DNA of 64,000 nt from Burkholderia stabilis (GTDB lineage: Bacteria > Pseudomonadota > Gammaproteobacteria > Burkholderiales > Burkholderiaceae): positions 1,054,001 through 1,118,000 of the forward strand of contig NZ_CP016443.1 of assembly GCF_001742165.1 (NCBI RefSeq), written 5' to 3'. Under the pieces are notes generated by a model. The model was not told where the DNA came from and made no database searches. It was given only the letters and a program-made list of their open reading frames with translations. Below, piece after piece: positions 1 to 8,201 of the stretch (the stretch's first letter is position 1; the number at the start of each line of letters is the position of its first letter). Made by a program: the position numbers and the translations under genes.

Positions 1-502
1 CGAACTGCATGTCGAATTCGCCGTCGACCGGTGCGTGGATCACGCGAAACGCGCCGTGCGGCGTCAGTTGCCGCTCGTCCGGCACGAAACGCAACGGCGC
101 GGTCAGCGTCGCGCTGCCGAAGCCGATGTCGGCGAGCCAGGCCGCGCCGTCGAGATCGATGCGCAGCAGCATGTGCGTCTGCGCGGTGACGATCTCGGGC
201 GGCCGCATCCAGCGCACGCGTGCGATCAGCGGCGTCACGCGAAAACCGATCGTCGTGAGCGCGGTGTAAAAGAGCTTGTTGAGTTCGAAGCAGTAGCCAC
301 CGCGGCGGCGCCCGATCACCTTGTCGACGATCGCGGGCAGGTCGAGCGCGACGCGCGCGCCGGTCAGCGGATTGAGGTTTTCGAACGGAATCGCCTGCGG
401 GTGCAGCAGATGCAGCCGGCGCAGCACGTCGAGCGTCGGCTCGGCCGGGCCGTCATAGCCGATGCGGGAGAAATAGCGCGAGAGGTCGAACGAGTCAGTC
501 AT
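1..502 (-). CDS. Arylamine N-acetyltransferase, 3' part outside window
   Basis: The first ~167 residues of an arylamine N-acetyltransferase (acetyl-CoA:arylamine transfer, cytosolic). The N-terminus reads MTDSFDLSRYFSRIGYDG, and RRGGYCFELN near residue 70 carries the catalytic Cys. The His of the triad lies in TAQTHMLL, and the following ADIGFG supplies the Asp. The ATG at 502 was chosen because the family start aligns there. The reading frame is open to the window edge, so the C-terminal ~110 residues are missing here. The family call is firm; the physiological substrate cannot be told. Confidence 0.9.
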   Translation of the reverse strand, partial: MTDSFDLSRYFSRIGYDGPAEPTLDVLRRLHLLHPQAIPFENLNPLTGARVALDLPAIVDKVIGRRRGGYCFELNKLFYTALTTIGFRVTPLIARVRWMRPPEIVTAQTHMLLRIDLDGAAWLADIGFGSATLTAPLRFVPDERQLTPHGAFRVIHAPVDGEFDMQF

Positions 503-625
503 GAACCTGCACCGATAAAAGGGACACGCCACGATAGCATCGCGCGAAACCCCCATGTTGTGCGGGGTGATGGTTCGTCGTCGCGCGCGATGCCGGCACC
601 GCATCGCGCACGCTCCCGCGCGACG

Positions 626-1312
626 TTACGGCAGCAGCTTCAGCGCGGACGACGCAACCGACGGCACCGAAATGCCCTGGCTCGTCGCGAACTGCACGGC
701 CTGGCTGAGCGTCGCCGCGAGCGACTGCAACTGGCCCGGCGCGCTTTGCGCGATATACGACGCAGCCTGCATGTTCTGCGGATTCAGCCCCGACTGCAGC
801 AGCGACGCGGCACTCGTCGACCCGAGATTGCCGAGCCCCGATTGCAGTTGCGAATACTGCGTGAGCCCCTGCCCGAGCGACGCGAGACCGTTGCTGAACG
901 CCTGCTTGTCGATCGGGCCGTGCGTCGCGCCGCCGCTCGCGAAAGCCTGGCCGAGCGCCTGCGACACCGACTGTTGCGCGCCGCCCATCTGCGACAGCGC
1001 GGCCGGCGTCAGCGCATTGCCGCCGCTCAGCTGGCCCGCGGCCTGCTGCGCCTGCCCGGCCGCGCCGGTCAGCCCCATCGCCGACGCGAGCGCCGATTGG
1101 CCGGTCAGCACTTGCTGGTTCGCCCCGACGTAGGCCTGCAGCAGTTGCGCGACGCCGCCCTGCGCGGGCGCCGCCTGCTGTTGCCCGCCGCCGAGCAGCG
1201 ACGCGCCGATCGACTGCAGATCGAGCTGTGCGTGCGCGGCACCGCTCACCAGGATGCCGAACGCGATGCCTGCCGAGGCCAGATGCCGGCCCGTCGCGCG
1301 AATGTGCTTCAT
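626..1312 (-). CDS. Secreted Gln/Ala/Gly-rich hypothetical protein (228 aa)
   Basis: Unrecognised exported protein. A signal peptide spans about residues 1-28 (hydrophobic core ASAGIAFGILVSG, cleavage near AHA|Q). The mature chain is rich in Gln, Ala, Gly, Ser and Leu, with several LxxGLxxLG-type helical segments and no Cys. The ATG at 1312 is preceded by GAGGGA at good spacing, which decides it over upstream in-frame starts. The gene stands alone, upstream of the acetyltransferase gene on the same strand with a gap of about 120 bp. Function is unknown; it is probably periplasmic or envelope-associated. Confidence 0.75.
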   Translation of the reverse strand: MKHIRATGRHLASAGIAFGILVSGAAHAQLDLQSIGASLLGGGQQQAAPAQGGVAQLLQAYVGANQQVLTGQSALASAMGLTGAAGQAQQAAGQLSGGNALTPAALSQMGGAQQSVSQALGQAFASGGATHGPIDKQAFSNGLASLGQGLTQYSQLQSGLGNLGSTSAASLLQSGLNPQNMQAASYIAQSAPGQLQSLAATLSQAVQFATSQGISVPSVASSALKLLP

Positions 1313-1525
1313 GTGTTTCCCTCGTGCCCGAATGGTTGAGCCCGATATTGTCGAAGCGCGTCGCGCGCCGCCGCAACGACTGAAACACATCGAAACGAAA
1401 TCACGCCGCGCGGCGGCTTGCAATTCGGCCGCGACTGCAGCCCGTCATGCGCATTCGCCCGCGTTTGCGGTGCGATATCGGACAGGCGCCGGGATTCGTT
1501 CTCCGGTTGCATCAATGCACGCGGT

Positions 1526-1561
1526 TTCGGGGCTTCGGGGCTTCGGGGCTTCGGGGCTTCG
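1526..1561. repeat. 8-bp tandem repeat (TTCGGGGC x 4.5)
   Basis: Four perfect copies of TTCGGGGC plus a partial fifth lie in the intergenic stretch between the amidase gene end and the secreted-protein gene. A short tandem array like this can change length by slippage. No coding role is seen. Confidence 0.85.
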
Positions 1562-1663
1562 CAAGCGGTGAGACAACACGCGCCGCCGTCGTCGAGCAAC
1601 AAGCTCGCACGTGTCGATGCCCAAACAAAACGGGCGGCATGCCGCCGCCCGCCTGCCGCGGCG

Positions 1664-3148
1664 TTACGCGGCCATCCAGGCCGGCAGCCGCCGGCCGACC
1701 CAGTCGGCCGCCTGCTCGTAACCGCGTGCGAGCTGCAGCACGTCGAGATCGGCACGCGGGCGCCCGATCAGCTGCATCCCCATCGGCAGCCCCGCGTCGT
1801 TGAAACCGACCGGCACGCTGATCACCGGGCAGCCGGCCAGCGTCCATGGCACGACCGTTTCCATCCAGCGGTGATAAGTGTCCATCGCGCGGCCCGCGAT
1901 CTCCTTCGGCCAGCGCTGGTCGACGTCGAACGGGAACACCTGGGCAGTCGGCGCCGCGATGAAATCGTAGCGGTCGAAGAAGCTCAGCACGGCCTGATGC
2001 CAGGCCGTGCGCTCGACGCTCGCGTCGAACACCGCGTCGCCCTGCATCGCGAGCAGCCCCTCGATCTCGTAGATCGCCTCGGGCTTCAGCAGCGCGCGGC
2101 GGGCCGGATCACGGTAATGCGCGAGCAGCCCGCCGCCGGACAGCAGGTGCCGGTGCGCGAGCCACAGGCGCCAGATGCGATCAGGCGCGAACGCGGGCAG
2201 CGCGGCATCGACGTCGCAGCCGATCTCGCGCAGCGTCGCCAGCCCCTGTTCGCACTGCGCGAGCACGCCGGCCTCGGTCGCGAGATAGCCGTTCCAGTCG
2301 CCGACCCACGCGATGCGCTTGCCGCGCAGGTCTGCTTCGAGCGGTTGCGCGAACACGGCCGGATCGTCGGCGAGCGACAGCGGATCGTTCCGGTCGTAGC
2401 CGGCCTGGATCGCGAGCAGTTGCGCGACGTCGCCGACCGTGCGGCCCATCGGCCCCTCGATGCCGAGCTGCTGGATGAACACGTCGACGCCCGGCCAGCG
2501 CGGCACGCGCCCCTGCGACGGCCGGAAGCCGTAGATGTTGCAGAACGCGGCCGGATTGCGCAGCGAACCGCCGAAATCGCTGCCGTCCGCCACCGGCAGC
2601 ATCCGCGACGCGAGCGCCGCCGCCGTGCCGCCGCTGCTGCCGCCCGCGCTCTTCGTCAGGTCGTACGGGTTGCGCGTCGCGCCATATACCTCGTTGAACG
2701 TGTGCGAGCCGAGCCCGAACTCGGGCGTGTTGGTCTTGCCGATGAAGATCGCGCCGGCCGCGCGCATCCGCGCGACGCCCACGGAATCGGCCTGCGGCAC
2801 GTGCTCACGGAAGATCGGCGAGCCGTAGGTCGTCCGGAGCCCCTTCGTCATCGCCAGATCCTTCGGCGCCTGCGGCATCCCGTGCATCCAGCCGTGGTAC
2901 TCGCCGCGCGCCAGCGCGGCATCCTTTTCCGCGGCTTCGGCGAGCAACGTATCGCGCTCGCGCAGCGCGACGATCGCGTTGACCGCGCCGTTCACGCGCT
3001 CGACGTGGTCGAGATACGCGCGCATCGTCTCGACGCACGAGACCGCCTTGCTGCGGATCGCCGACGCGAGCTCGCCTGCCGACAGGCGCACGATCGGATC
3101 GACGGAAATGGAAGCGGGAGCGAGAAGCTGCGGGGCGCCGTGCGGCAT
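1664..3148 (-). CDS. Amidase-signature family amidase (494 aa)
   Basis: Cytosolic amidohydrolase of the amidase signature family, which hydrolyses carboxamides to acid and ammonia. The Ser-cisSer-Lys triad is complete: K96 in APKDL, S171 in SAGGSSGG, and nucleophile S195 in DFGGSLRNPA. Length fits the family (450-510 aa). It carries no GatA-specific context (no gatC or gatB nearby), so it is a metabolic amidase rather than the tRNA amidotransferase subunit. The ATG at 3148 follows an AGGAGA ribosome site. An IS element sits about 250 bp upstream and may have altered its promoter region. Substrate unknown. Confidence 0.88.
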   Translation of the reverse strand: MPHGAPQLLAPASISVDPIVRLSAGELASAIRSKAVSCVETMRAYLDHVERVNGAVNAIVALRERDTLLAEAAEKDAALARGEYHGWMHGMPQAPKDLAMTKGLRTTYGSPIFREHVPQADSVGVARMRAAGAIFIGKTNTPEFGLGSHTFNEVYGATRNPYDLTKSAGGSSGGTAAALASRMLPVADGSDFGGSLRNPAAFCNIYGFRPSQGRVPRWPGVDVFIQQLGIEGPMGRTVGDVAQLLAIQAGYDRNDPLSLADDPAVFAQPLEADLRGKRIAWVGDWNGYLATEAGVLAQCEQGLATLREIGCDVDAALPAFAPDRIWRLWLAHRHLLSGGGLLAHYRDPARRALLKPEAIYEIEGLLAMQGDAVFDASVERTAWHQAVLSFFDRYDFIAAPTAQVFPFDVDQRWPKEIAGRAMDTYHRWMETVVPWTLAGCPVISVPVGFNDAGLPMGMQLIGRPRADLDVLQLARGYEQAADWVGRRLPAWMAA

Positions 3149-3401
3149 TCGGGGTCTCCTGAAATCTGAATGAATGGCAGGCCGCGTGGCGGCGGCGGCC
3201 GCTCCCGAACCGGCCGGGAGGGGCCGCGCTGCGGCCGATGCACTACTCTACGCGACGCCGGATCGGCAACCTCCGATATTTTCCGTCACGATTCATTGCG
3301 GATTCGACTGAATCGCGGCGACGGGTATCGGACCTCGTGCGCCGCCTCGGTGGATGAAATCGTTTATGCGCATAAACTTAAATTTCTTATATTTCTATTA
3401 G

Positions 3402-3413
3402 GGAAACGCTGAT
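3402..3413 (+). repeat. Left terminal inverted repeat of the IS5-family element
   Basis: GGAAACGCTGAT, identical to the reverse complement of 4600-4611. It directly follows the TTAG target duplication. Confidence 0.93.
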
Positions 3414-3487
3414 TTATTCGGCTCGGCGGTCATCGCAGACGTAGCCGAGGACGTTTAGAAGACAGCTCACGGAACGGACCCACGACG

Positions 3488-4480
3488 ATGAAGAGGCAGA
3501 TCGGCTTCGCGGAAGCGGAAATTGCAGGCAAGAAGCGAGTGACGAGGCGCCAACGCTTCCTGGAAGAGATGGAGAAGGTCGTTCCGTGGCAGCGCTTGCT
3601 GTCGGCCATCGAACCGCACTATCCGAAGGGCACGCGAGGTCGCCCGCCGATTGGCCTTGAGCGGATGCTGCGAATCTACTTCGTGCAACAGTGGTACGGA
3701 CTGTCGGACGAAGGACTGGAAGACGCGCTGTATGACAGCATCACGCTGCGAGCCTTCGCCGGCATCGATCTGGCGATCGAGAACGTGCCTGATGCAACCA
3801 CGCTGTTGAAGTTCCGGCGCCTGCTGATCGAACACGAACTGACACGGAAGTTGTTCGACGAGATTGGCATCTCGCTGTGCGAGCGTGGGCTGATGATGAA
3901 GGAAGGCACGCTGGTTGACGCGACGATCATTGAAGCGCCGCCGTCGACCAAGAATGCCGGGAAGAGCCGTGACCCGGAAATGCATCAAACGAAGAAGGGC
4001 AACGAATGGCACTTTGGCATGAAAGCCCACATTGGCGTCGACGCCGACTCGGGCCTGATTCACAGTGTGGTTGGCACGGCGGCCAACGTGTCGGATGTAT
4101 CGCAAGCTCATGCCCTGCTGCACGGGCATGAAGAGCAGGTGTTCGCCGACGCGGGCTACATTGGCGTCGACAAGCGCGAGGAAATGGCGGGCAAGGCCGT
4201 GAAGTGGCACGTCGCTGCCAGGCGGGGAAAGATCAAGGCGATGCAAGAAGGAGCGCTGAAGGACCTGGTGATCGCGCTCGAGCGAACCAAGGCGCAGATC
4301 CGTTCGCGGGTTGAGCATCCGTTTCATATCGTCAAGAATCTGTTTCAGCATCGCAAGACCCGATACAAGGGCTTGGCCAAGAACACCGCGCAACTGTTCA
4401 GCCTGTTCGCTCTGGCGAATCTGGTGATTGCGCGAAATCTGTTGCGATCGGTCCATGGGAGCAGTCCGTCATGCGTATGA
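3488..4480 (+). CDS. IS5-family transposase (330 aa)
   Basis: DDE transposase of the IS element. The DDE residues are seen as Asp in GTLVDATIIEAPPS (about residue 144), Asp in VFADAGYIG (about 220), and Glu in IRSRVEHPFHIVK (about 279, the Y/R-x-x-E signature region). The N-terminal part (residues 15-110) carries the DUF772-type segment with RPPIGLERMLRIYFVQQWYG. Full length for the IS5 subgroup and uninterrupted, so probably active. The ATG at 3488 lies 86 bp inside the left end. Confidence 0.93.
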   Translation: MKRQIGFAEAEIAGKKRVTRRQRFLEEMEKVVPWQRLLSAIEPHYPKGTRGRPPIGLERMLRIYFVQQWYGLSDEGLEDALYDSITLRAFAGIDLAIENVPDATTLLKFRRLLIEHELTRKLFDEIGISLCERGLMMKEGTLVDATIIEAPPSTKNAGKSRDPEMHQTKKGNEWHFGMKAHIGVDADSGLIHSVVGTAANVSDVSQAHALLHGHEEQVFADAGYIGVDKREEMAGKAVKWHVAARRGKIKAMQEGALKDLVIALERTKAQIRSRVEHPFHIVKNLFQHRKTRYKGLAKNTAQLFSLFALANLVIARNLLRSVHGSSPSCV

Positions 4481-4599
4481 AAAATGCGAGCAGGGGAGGC
4501 TCGCTTACGCGCCAAATTCACTGAATTGAGCGCCGATTCGCTTCGTCATCCAGAAAATTTGAAGCCATCTCGCCTGCAACTTCGGAAGTTGGTCCATTG

Positions 4600-4611
4600 A
4601 TCAGCGTTTCC
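4600..4611 (-). repeat. Right terminal inverted repeat of the IS5-family element
   Basis: Reverse complement of 3402-3413, followed by the second TTAG copy at 4612-4615. Confidence 0.93.
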
Positions 4612-4731
4612 TTAGGCGCGACACGAGGCGGCGTGCGTTAACGACATTTTTACGCGGCCGCCCGGTCTCTTTAGATCGCTCGGCCCGGCGGCGCGCTACG
4701 CTGGAATCATCTCGTTCCCTGGACAACGTTC

Positions 4732-5166
4732 ATGCTCAAGCTGCTGGTTCCGGTCGGTCACTCGCCCCGCTCGCTGCAGGCGGTGCGCCACGCGACATTC
4801 CTGTATCGCGAACGGTGCGCGTCGGAGATCGTGCTGATCAACGTTCAGGCGCCGCTCGAATCGACGCGGCTCGAGGCCTATCACCCGCTGTCGCGGCTGC
4901 GCTCGATCGAGGAGAAGTTCGCGTCCGACGATCTGGCCATGGCGGAGCGGATTCTACGGGAAGTCGGCGTCAAGTACAGCGTCGTGATGAAGGTCGGCCC
5001 GGTGGCCGATACGATCGCGGCAGCGGCGGCCGAAAACGGATGCGACGAAATCGTGGTCGTCGCGCCGAGGCACGATCCGCTTCATGCGCTGCTGTCGGTG
5101 TTTCGCCGCAGCGTGATGGGCCGGCTGGTGCGGATTTCGAACGTGCCGGTGACGGCCGTGCAATGA
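4732..5166 (+). CDS. Universal stress protein, UspA family (144 aa)
   Basis: Small cytosolic Usp-fold protein; family members help cells survive starvation and stress. It starts LLVPVGHSPRS (first beta strand with the usual Asp replaced by Gly) and ends NVPVTAVQ, the typical last strand. The ATP-binding signature G-2x-G-9x-G-S/T is not clear: the loop after VVVAP reads RHDPLHALL, so it may be a non-ATP-binding member. One domain, full length. No strong ribosome site is seen before the ATG. The IS element ends about 120 bp upstream and could affect its promoter. Family sure, role inferred. Confidence 0.85.
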   Translation: MLKLLVPVGHSPRSLQAVRHATFLYRERCASEIVLINVQAPLESTRLEAYHPLSRLRSIEEKFASDDLAMAERILREVGVKYSVVMKVGPVADTIAAAAAENGCDEIVVVAPRHDPLHALLSVFRRSVMGRLVRISNVPVTAVQ

Positions 5167-5287
5167 CTGGCGTGCAGCGCGGCCGCGTTCTCATGACGGC
5201 CGCGAACTTGCGCCGGCGACGGATGCACGATCAACGCGGCACGTATGCGCGTTGCGCGCAGCATGCGCAACGCTCGTCACGCAGCGC

Positions 5288-5398
5288 TTATTCGATGACC
5301 TTGCGCCAGAACACGAAATAAGCAGCAGCCGAGGACGCAACCAGCAAGATTGCCCACATCGGGGCGAGACTGATCAACACGGAAGATACGTTAAGCAT
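5288..5398 (-). CDS. Small single-pass membrane peptide (36 aa)
   Basis: A short open frame with the features of a real microprotein: ATG at 5398 preceded by GAGGA at about 6 bp, and a product starting MLNVSSVLIS with one hydrophobic helix (residues ~8-30, APMWAILLVASSAAAYFVF) ending in the positive anchor WRKVIE. It faces the universal stress gene (convergent, 121-bp gap). It resembles small accessory subunits of membrane enzymes in size and topology, but no partner gene is next to it. Function unknown. Confidence 0.65.
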   Translation of the reverse strand: MLNVSSVLISLAPMWAILLVASSAAAYFVFWRKVIE

Positions 5399-5784
5399 TT
5401 GGATTCCTCACTATTTCGATAGCGATATTCGACACGCGCCTGCTTGCCGGAACCGATGCATTCACCCGTCATCGCGTTCCGTCAAATCATGCATTCATGC
5501 TATCGCTTCGAACGGCAGCGCAACCGTCGTCGCCCGCCCGCACCCTGACATTCGTCAAACTCGCGCGAATCACGCGCCGGCCGCGCTGAAATCCGTCGCG
5601 CGATTGCCGCGCTGCGCACCCCTCCTCTCGTCTGCCGACAGCCCCTTCCTTTTGCACGTGAAACCCGAAAAACAGGACGGGATCACGCGCGCCCGCCACC
5701 GTTTTCAGCAGACGTTTACCGGGGGAACCCCCAAGTGCTTCGCCAAACGTGTCCGCGTACGCTTGGGTGACGAGGAGACGAACC
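5399..5784. other. Intergenic region between two divergent small genes
   Basis: 386 bp without a convincing gene. It must hold the promoters of the 36-aa peptide gene (leftward) and of the 82-aa exported protein gene (rightward). The part near 5405-5500 is more AT-rich than its surroundings. No clear operator or hairpin was recognised. Confidence 0.5.
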
Positions 5785-6033
5785 ATGAGACGAGCCGTAC
5801 ATATCGCTGTTTTCGCGCTGCTGGCGTATCTCATTGCCGATCGCGCGATCCTGCATGCGCAGGGCCGCGACGCCAGCCCGCTGGCGTGCGAGCAAGGCGC
5901 CGCGCAGGTGAAGGCCGACGCGCTCGGCCGGGGCTTCGGCGAGGCCGCCGCCGGCAGCCAGAGCGAGGCGTTCATGTCGGGCTGCCTGGTGACCGGGCGC
6001 GGCAACCAGGACGTCGCGATGGCGAACCGTTGA
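5785..6033 (+). CDS. Small exported hypothetical protein (82 aa)
   Basis: Unrecognised small protein. Residues 1-25 form a signal peptide or N-terminal anchor (MRRAVHIAVFALLAYLI, then HAQG). The mature part holds two Cys (in LACEQG and MSGCLV) that could form a disulphide, fitting a periplasmic protein. The ATG at 5785 follows GAGGAGA, a strong ribosome site, and this excludes the upstream in-frame start. It converges with the LprI-like gene. Confidence 0.65.
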   Translation: MRRAVHIAVFALLAYLIADRAILHAQGRDASPLACEQGAAQVKADALGRGFGEAAAGSQSEAFMSGCLVTGRGNQDVAMANR

Positions 6034-6059
6034 CGCGAATCCGGTGACGCTCCGCTCGC

Positions 6060-6081
6060 GTTCAGGCGGAAACGCCTGAAC
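6060..6081. terminator. Hairpin with GAAA tetraloop between convergent genes
   Basis: Perfect 9-bp stem (GTTCAGGCG / CGCCTGAAC) closed by a GAAA loop, 26 bp after the stop of the 82-aa gene and 20 bp from the stop of the LprI-like gene. No T-tract follows on either side, so it may stabilise 3' ends rather than act as a classical terminator. Confidence 0.45.
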
Positions 6082-6101
6082 CGAAGCCGCGCGCGTTCGC
6101 A

Positions 6102-7484
6102 TCAATTCCCGCTGTTCACCGTCACTTTCCCGATCGACGTTGCAACGGATGTCACGGTCCGGACGCCGTTCACGTCGAATGTCTGCACGTGGTCCGTATC
6201 GCCGCCGGGAATGCGTATCGACATCTGCGCCATCAGGCCATTCTTGCCGTAATCGCCGAACCAGTCGACCAGCCGGCCGATATGGCACGTGCCGCCGACA
6301 TGCACCGGCATGTCGCCGACGATCTCGTACGCGTAGTGGCCGGGCCCGTAGTTCATGTAGTCGCTGCGAGCATCGCCTTGCACCGAAGGCGGAATCGGGC
6401 ACAGCGGCTTGTCGGAGCCCGCATCGCGCGCGGTGCTGTCGCTCACCTCGCGCAGCGCCCGTTCGAGTGCGGCATGCAGCTTGCCGTCAAGCACCGTTGA
6501 ACCGGCCTTGCCCTCGTCGTGCTGCTCGATCGGCACCGACAGGCGGTAACGATAATGCACCGTCAGTTGCGGCACCTGGTCGACGATGGTGAACGGCCGC
6601 AGCAGGTAGAACGCGTCCACGCCGTAGTGGCTGTCGCGATAAAGGGCATAAACGCGCCCGCGCAAGCGAATCCATTCGGCCGCCTGATTCGCGCCGCGGC
6701 CATTCGTCGTGTACAGGCTGCGGTCGATCGCTTCGTTCGAATTGCCGGGCACGTCGAACTTGCCGCCGGTGCGGCGCATGACGTCGACCGACGACCACAA
6801 CCCGGTTCCGTTCGCCGCCGTTTCGACGACCAGGTCGCGCTGCCCGTCGCCATCGAGATCGATCAGCGTGTAGAAGGCGCCCATCGCGGTGTCGTCGACG
6901 TCGATGCGCGATGCCTTCAACGCCTTCCATTCGTCGGCCGTCACACCGTCGGGCCGGGTCGTCGGAAAAACCGCCCCCTGCCCGTCGCCGGATTCGCTGG
7001 AAAAGCGGGTGACGCCGGCCTTGATCCGCAACCGTTCGATCACTGTCCCGACCGGTGAGATCGAATCCGTTTTGCGCGCCTGATCGACGAGCGTACGCAA
7101 ATCGTCGAGCGCGGCCTGGTCTTCGCCGTCGGGGTGATACGCGAGCACCGTGGCCAGCCGCGATTGCAGTTCGCCGATCCGCGACAGATAACGCTGCTCG
7201 ATACAACCGTGATCCGCGCCGCATTGATCGCGGGTCTTCAGCCAGCCGAGCTGGTCGGTGCGCAACGCGGCGCGCTGCCCTTGCGGCAACGCATCGGACA
7301 GCTTCCGGTAAAAGGCCGACAGCCTGCCGTCGTCCAGATGGAGGTCGTTCGACGCACAGACGGCCTTTTCCGTCGCGCTGCTTGCCTGCGCGCAGTCGAG
7401 CCCTGCCGCGAAGGTTGGTGACGCATGGGCCAGCAACACCAGCAACAAGGTGCGCCGCAACGGCGCTTCAACGCGGAATTTCAT
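6102..7484 (-). CDS. Exported protein with N-terminal LprI/DUF1311 domain (460 aa)
   Basis: Periplasmic protein. Residues 1-27 form a signal peptide (RRTLLLVLLAHASPTFA). Residues ~30-105 match the lysozyme-inhibitor LprI N-terminal (DUF1311) pattern, with paired Cys in LDCAQA, AVCAS, DQCGADHGC and the typical LRTDQLGWLKTRD segment. The remaining ~350 residues form an unrecognised domain with a calcium-loop-like LIDLDGDGQRDL stretch and a C-terminal Cys pair. The ATG at 7484 was chosen because the signal peptide begins there. LprI-type domains are known in lysozyme inhibition and in poorly described secreted proteins; the role of this one is inferred only. Confidence 0.72.
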   Translation of the reverse strand: MKFRVEAPLRRTLLLVLLAHASPTFAAGLDCAQASSATEKAVCASNDLHLDDGRLSAFYRKLSDALPQGQRAALRTDQLGWLKTRDQCGADHGCIEQRYLSRIGELQSRLATVLAYHPDGEDQAALDDLRTLVDQARKTDSISPVGTVIERLRIKAGVTRFSSESGDGQGAVFPTTRPDGVTADEWKALKASRIDVDDTAMGAFYTLIDLDGDGQRDLVVETAANGTGLWSSVDVMRRTGGKFDVPGNSNEAIDRSLYTTNGRGANQAAEWIRLRGRVYALYRDSHYGVDAFYLLRPFTIVDQVPQLTVHYRYRLSVPIEQHDEGKAGSTVLDGKLHAALERALREVSDSTARDAGSDKPLCPIPPSVQGDARSDYMNYGPGHYAYEIVGDMPVHVGGTCHIGRLVDWFGDYGKNGLMAQMSIRIPGGDTDHVQTFDVNGVRTVTSVATSIGKVTVNSGN

Positions 7485-7716
7485 GGGCGGTTTCTCGACA
7501 ATCGACGTGCGTGACAAGGCCGGGGCGTTGCCGGCCTCCAGCGCGCGATTGTCCATCAATCGGACGGCCGGCGGAACAGCCGGGAAACACCGGCGCACGT
7601 GATCGCGCCCATCGCGGACAGCGCATTTGATTTCCGATACAGTGGCTTGCCCGGCAACCGGCAACCGGCCGCACGTCGAGACCCCGCTTCATCTGCAACG
7701 ACAAGCCAATCAAAAG

Positions 7717-8190
7717 ATGAGCCATCCGAACACCGAGTTGATCCAGCGTTTTTACACCGCCTTCCAGCAGCGCGACATCGACGCGATGCTCGCCTGTTAT
7801 GCCGACGACATCGTCTTCAGCGATCCCGCGTTCGGCGAACTGCGCGGCGATCTCGCGCGCGACATGTGGCGCATGCTGGTCGCGCGTGCGCAGGAATTTT
7901 CGCTGACGTTCGGCGAGGTCGACGCGGATGAACAGGCCGGCCGCGCGCAGTGGGTCGCGCGCTACCGGTTCACCGCCACCGGCCGCATGGTGGTCAACCG
8001 GATCGACGCGCGGTTCCGGTTTCGCGACGGGCTCATCGTCGAGCATCGCGACAGCTTCGACTTGTGGCGCTGGGCACGCCAGGCGCTCGGGCTGAAGGGA
8101 GCCCTGCTCGGCTGGACGCCGTTCGTGCAACGCGCCATCCGCGCGCAGGCGCGCAAGAATCTCGACGCGTACCGGGCCAAACGGAAATAA
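7717..8190 (+). CDS. SnoaL/NTF2-like nuclear transport factor 2 family protein (157 aa)
   Basis: Single-domain alpha+beta barrel of the NTF2/SnoaL-like type. It starts with LIQRFYTAFQQRDIDAMLAC YADDIVFSDP split across the first helices and strand, the usual family opening, and ends with the HRDSFDLWRW strand. The ATG at 7717 begins exactly at the domain. These proteins are often small isomerases or ligand-binding proteins; no catalytic identity can be assigned. It diverges from the LprI-like gene and converges with the BPL_N-like gene (11 bp between stops). Confidence 0.8.
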   Translation: MSHPNTELIQRFYTAFQQRDIDAMLACYADDIVFSDPAFGELRGDLARDMWRMLVARAQEFSLTFGEVDADEQAGRAQWVARYRFTATGRMVVNRIDARFRFRDGLIVEHRDSFDLWRWARQALGLKGALLGWTPFVQRAIRAQARKNLDAYRAKRK

Positions 8191-8201
8191 CGCACGCGCC
8201 G

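Larger units (their letters stand above)
3402..4611 (+). mobile_element. Intact IS5-family insertion sequence, 1,210 bp
   Basis: A complete element with perfect 12-bp terminal inverted repeats (GGAAACGCTGAT at 3402-3413 and its complement at 4600-4611), flanked by the 4-bp duplication TTAG (3398-3401 and 4612-4615). The TTAG duplication matches the YTAR-type target of IS5-like elements. One transposase gene fills the interior. Perfect ends and an intact duplication suggest a fairly recent insertion, between the amidase gene and the universal stress protein gene. Confidence 0.93.

Noticed and set aside
35..1339. Long plus-strand open frame
   Set aside because: Arg/His-rich shadow translation opposite the acetyltransferase and secreted-protein genes, which have clear family features and ribosome sites.
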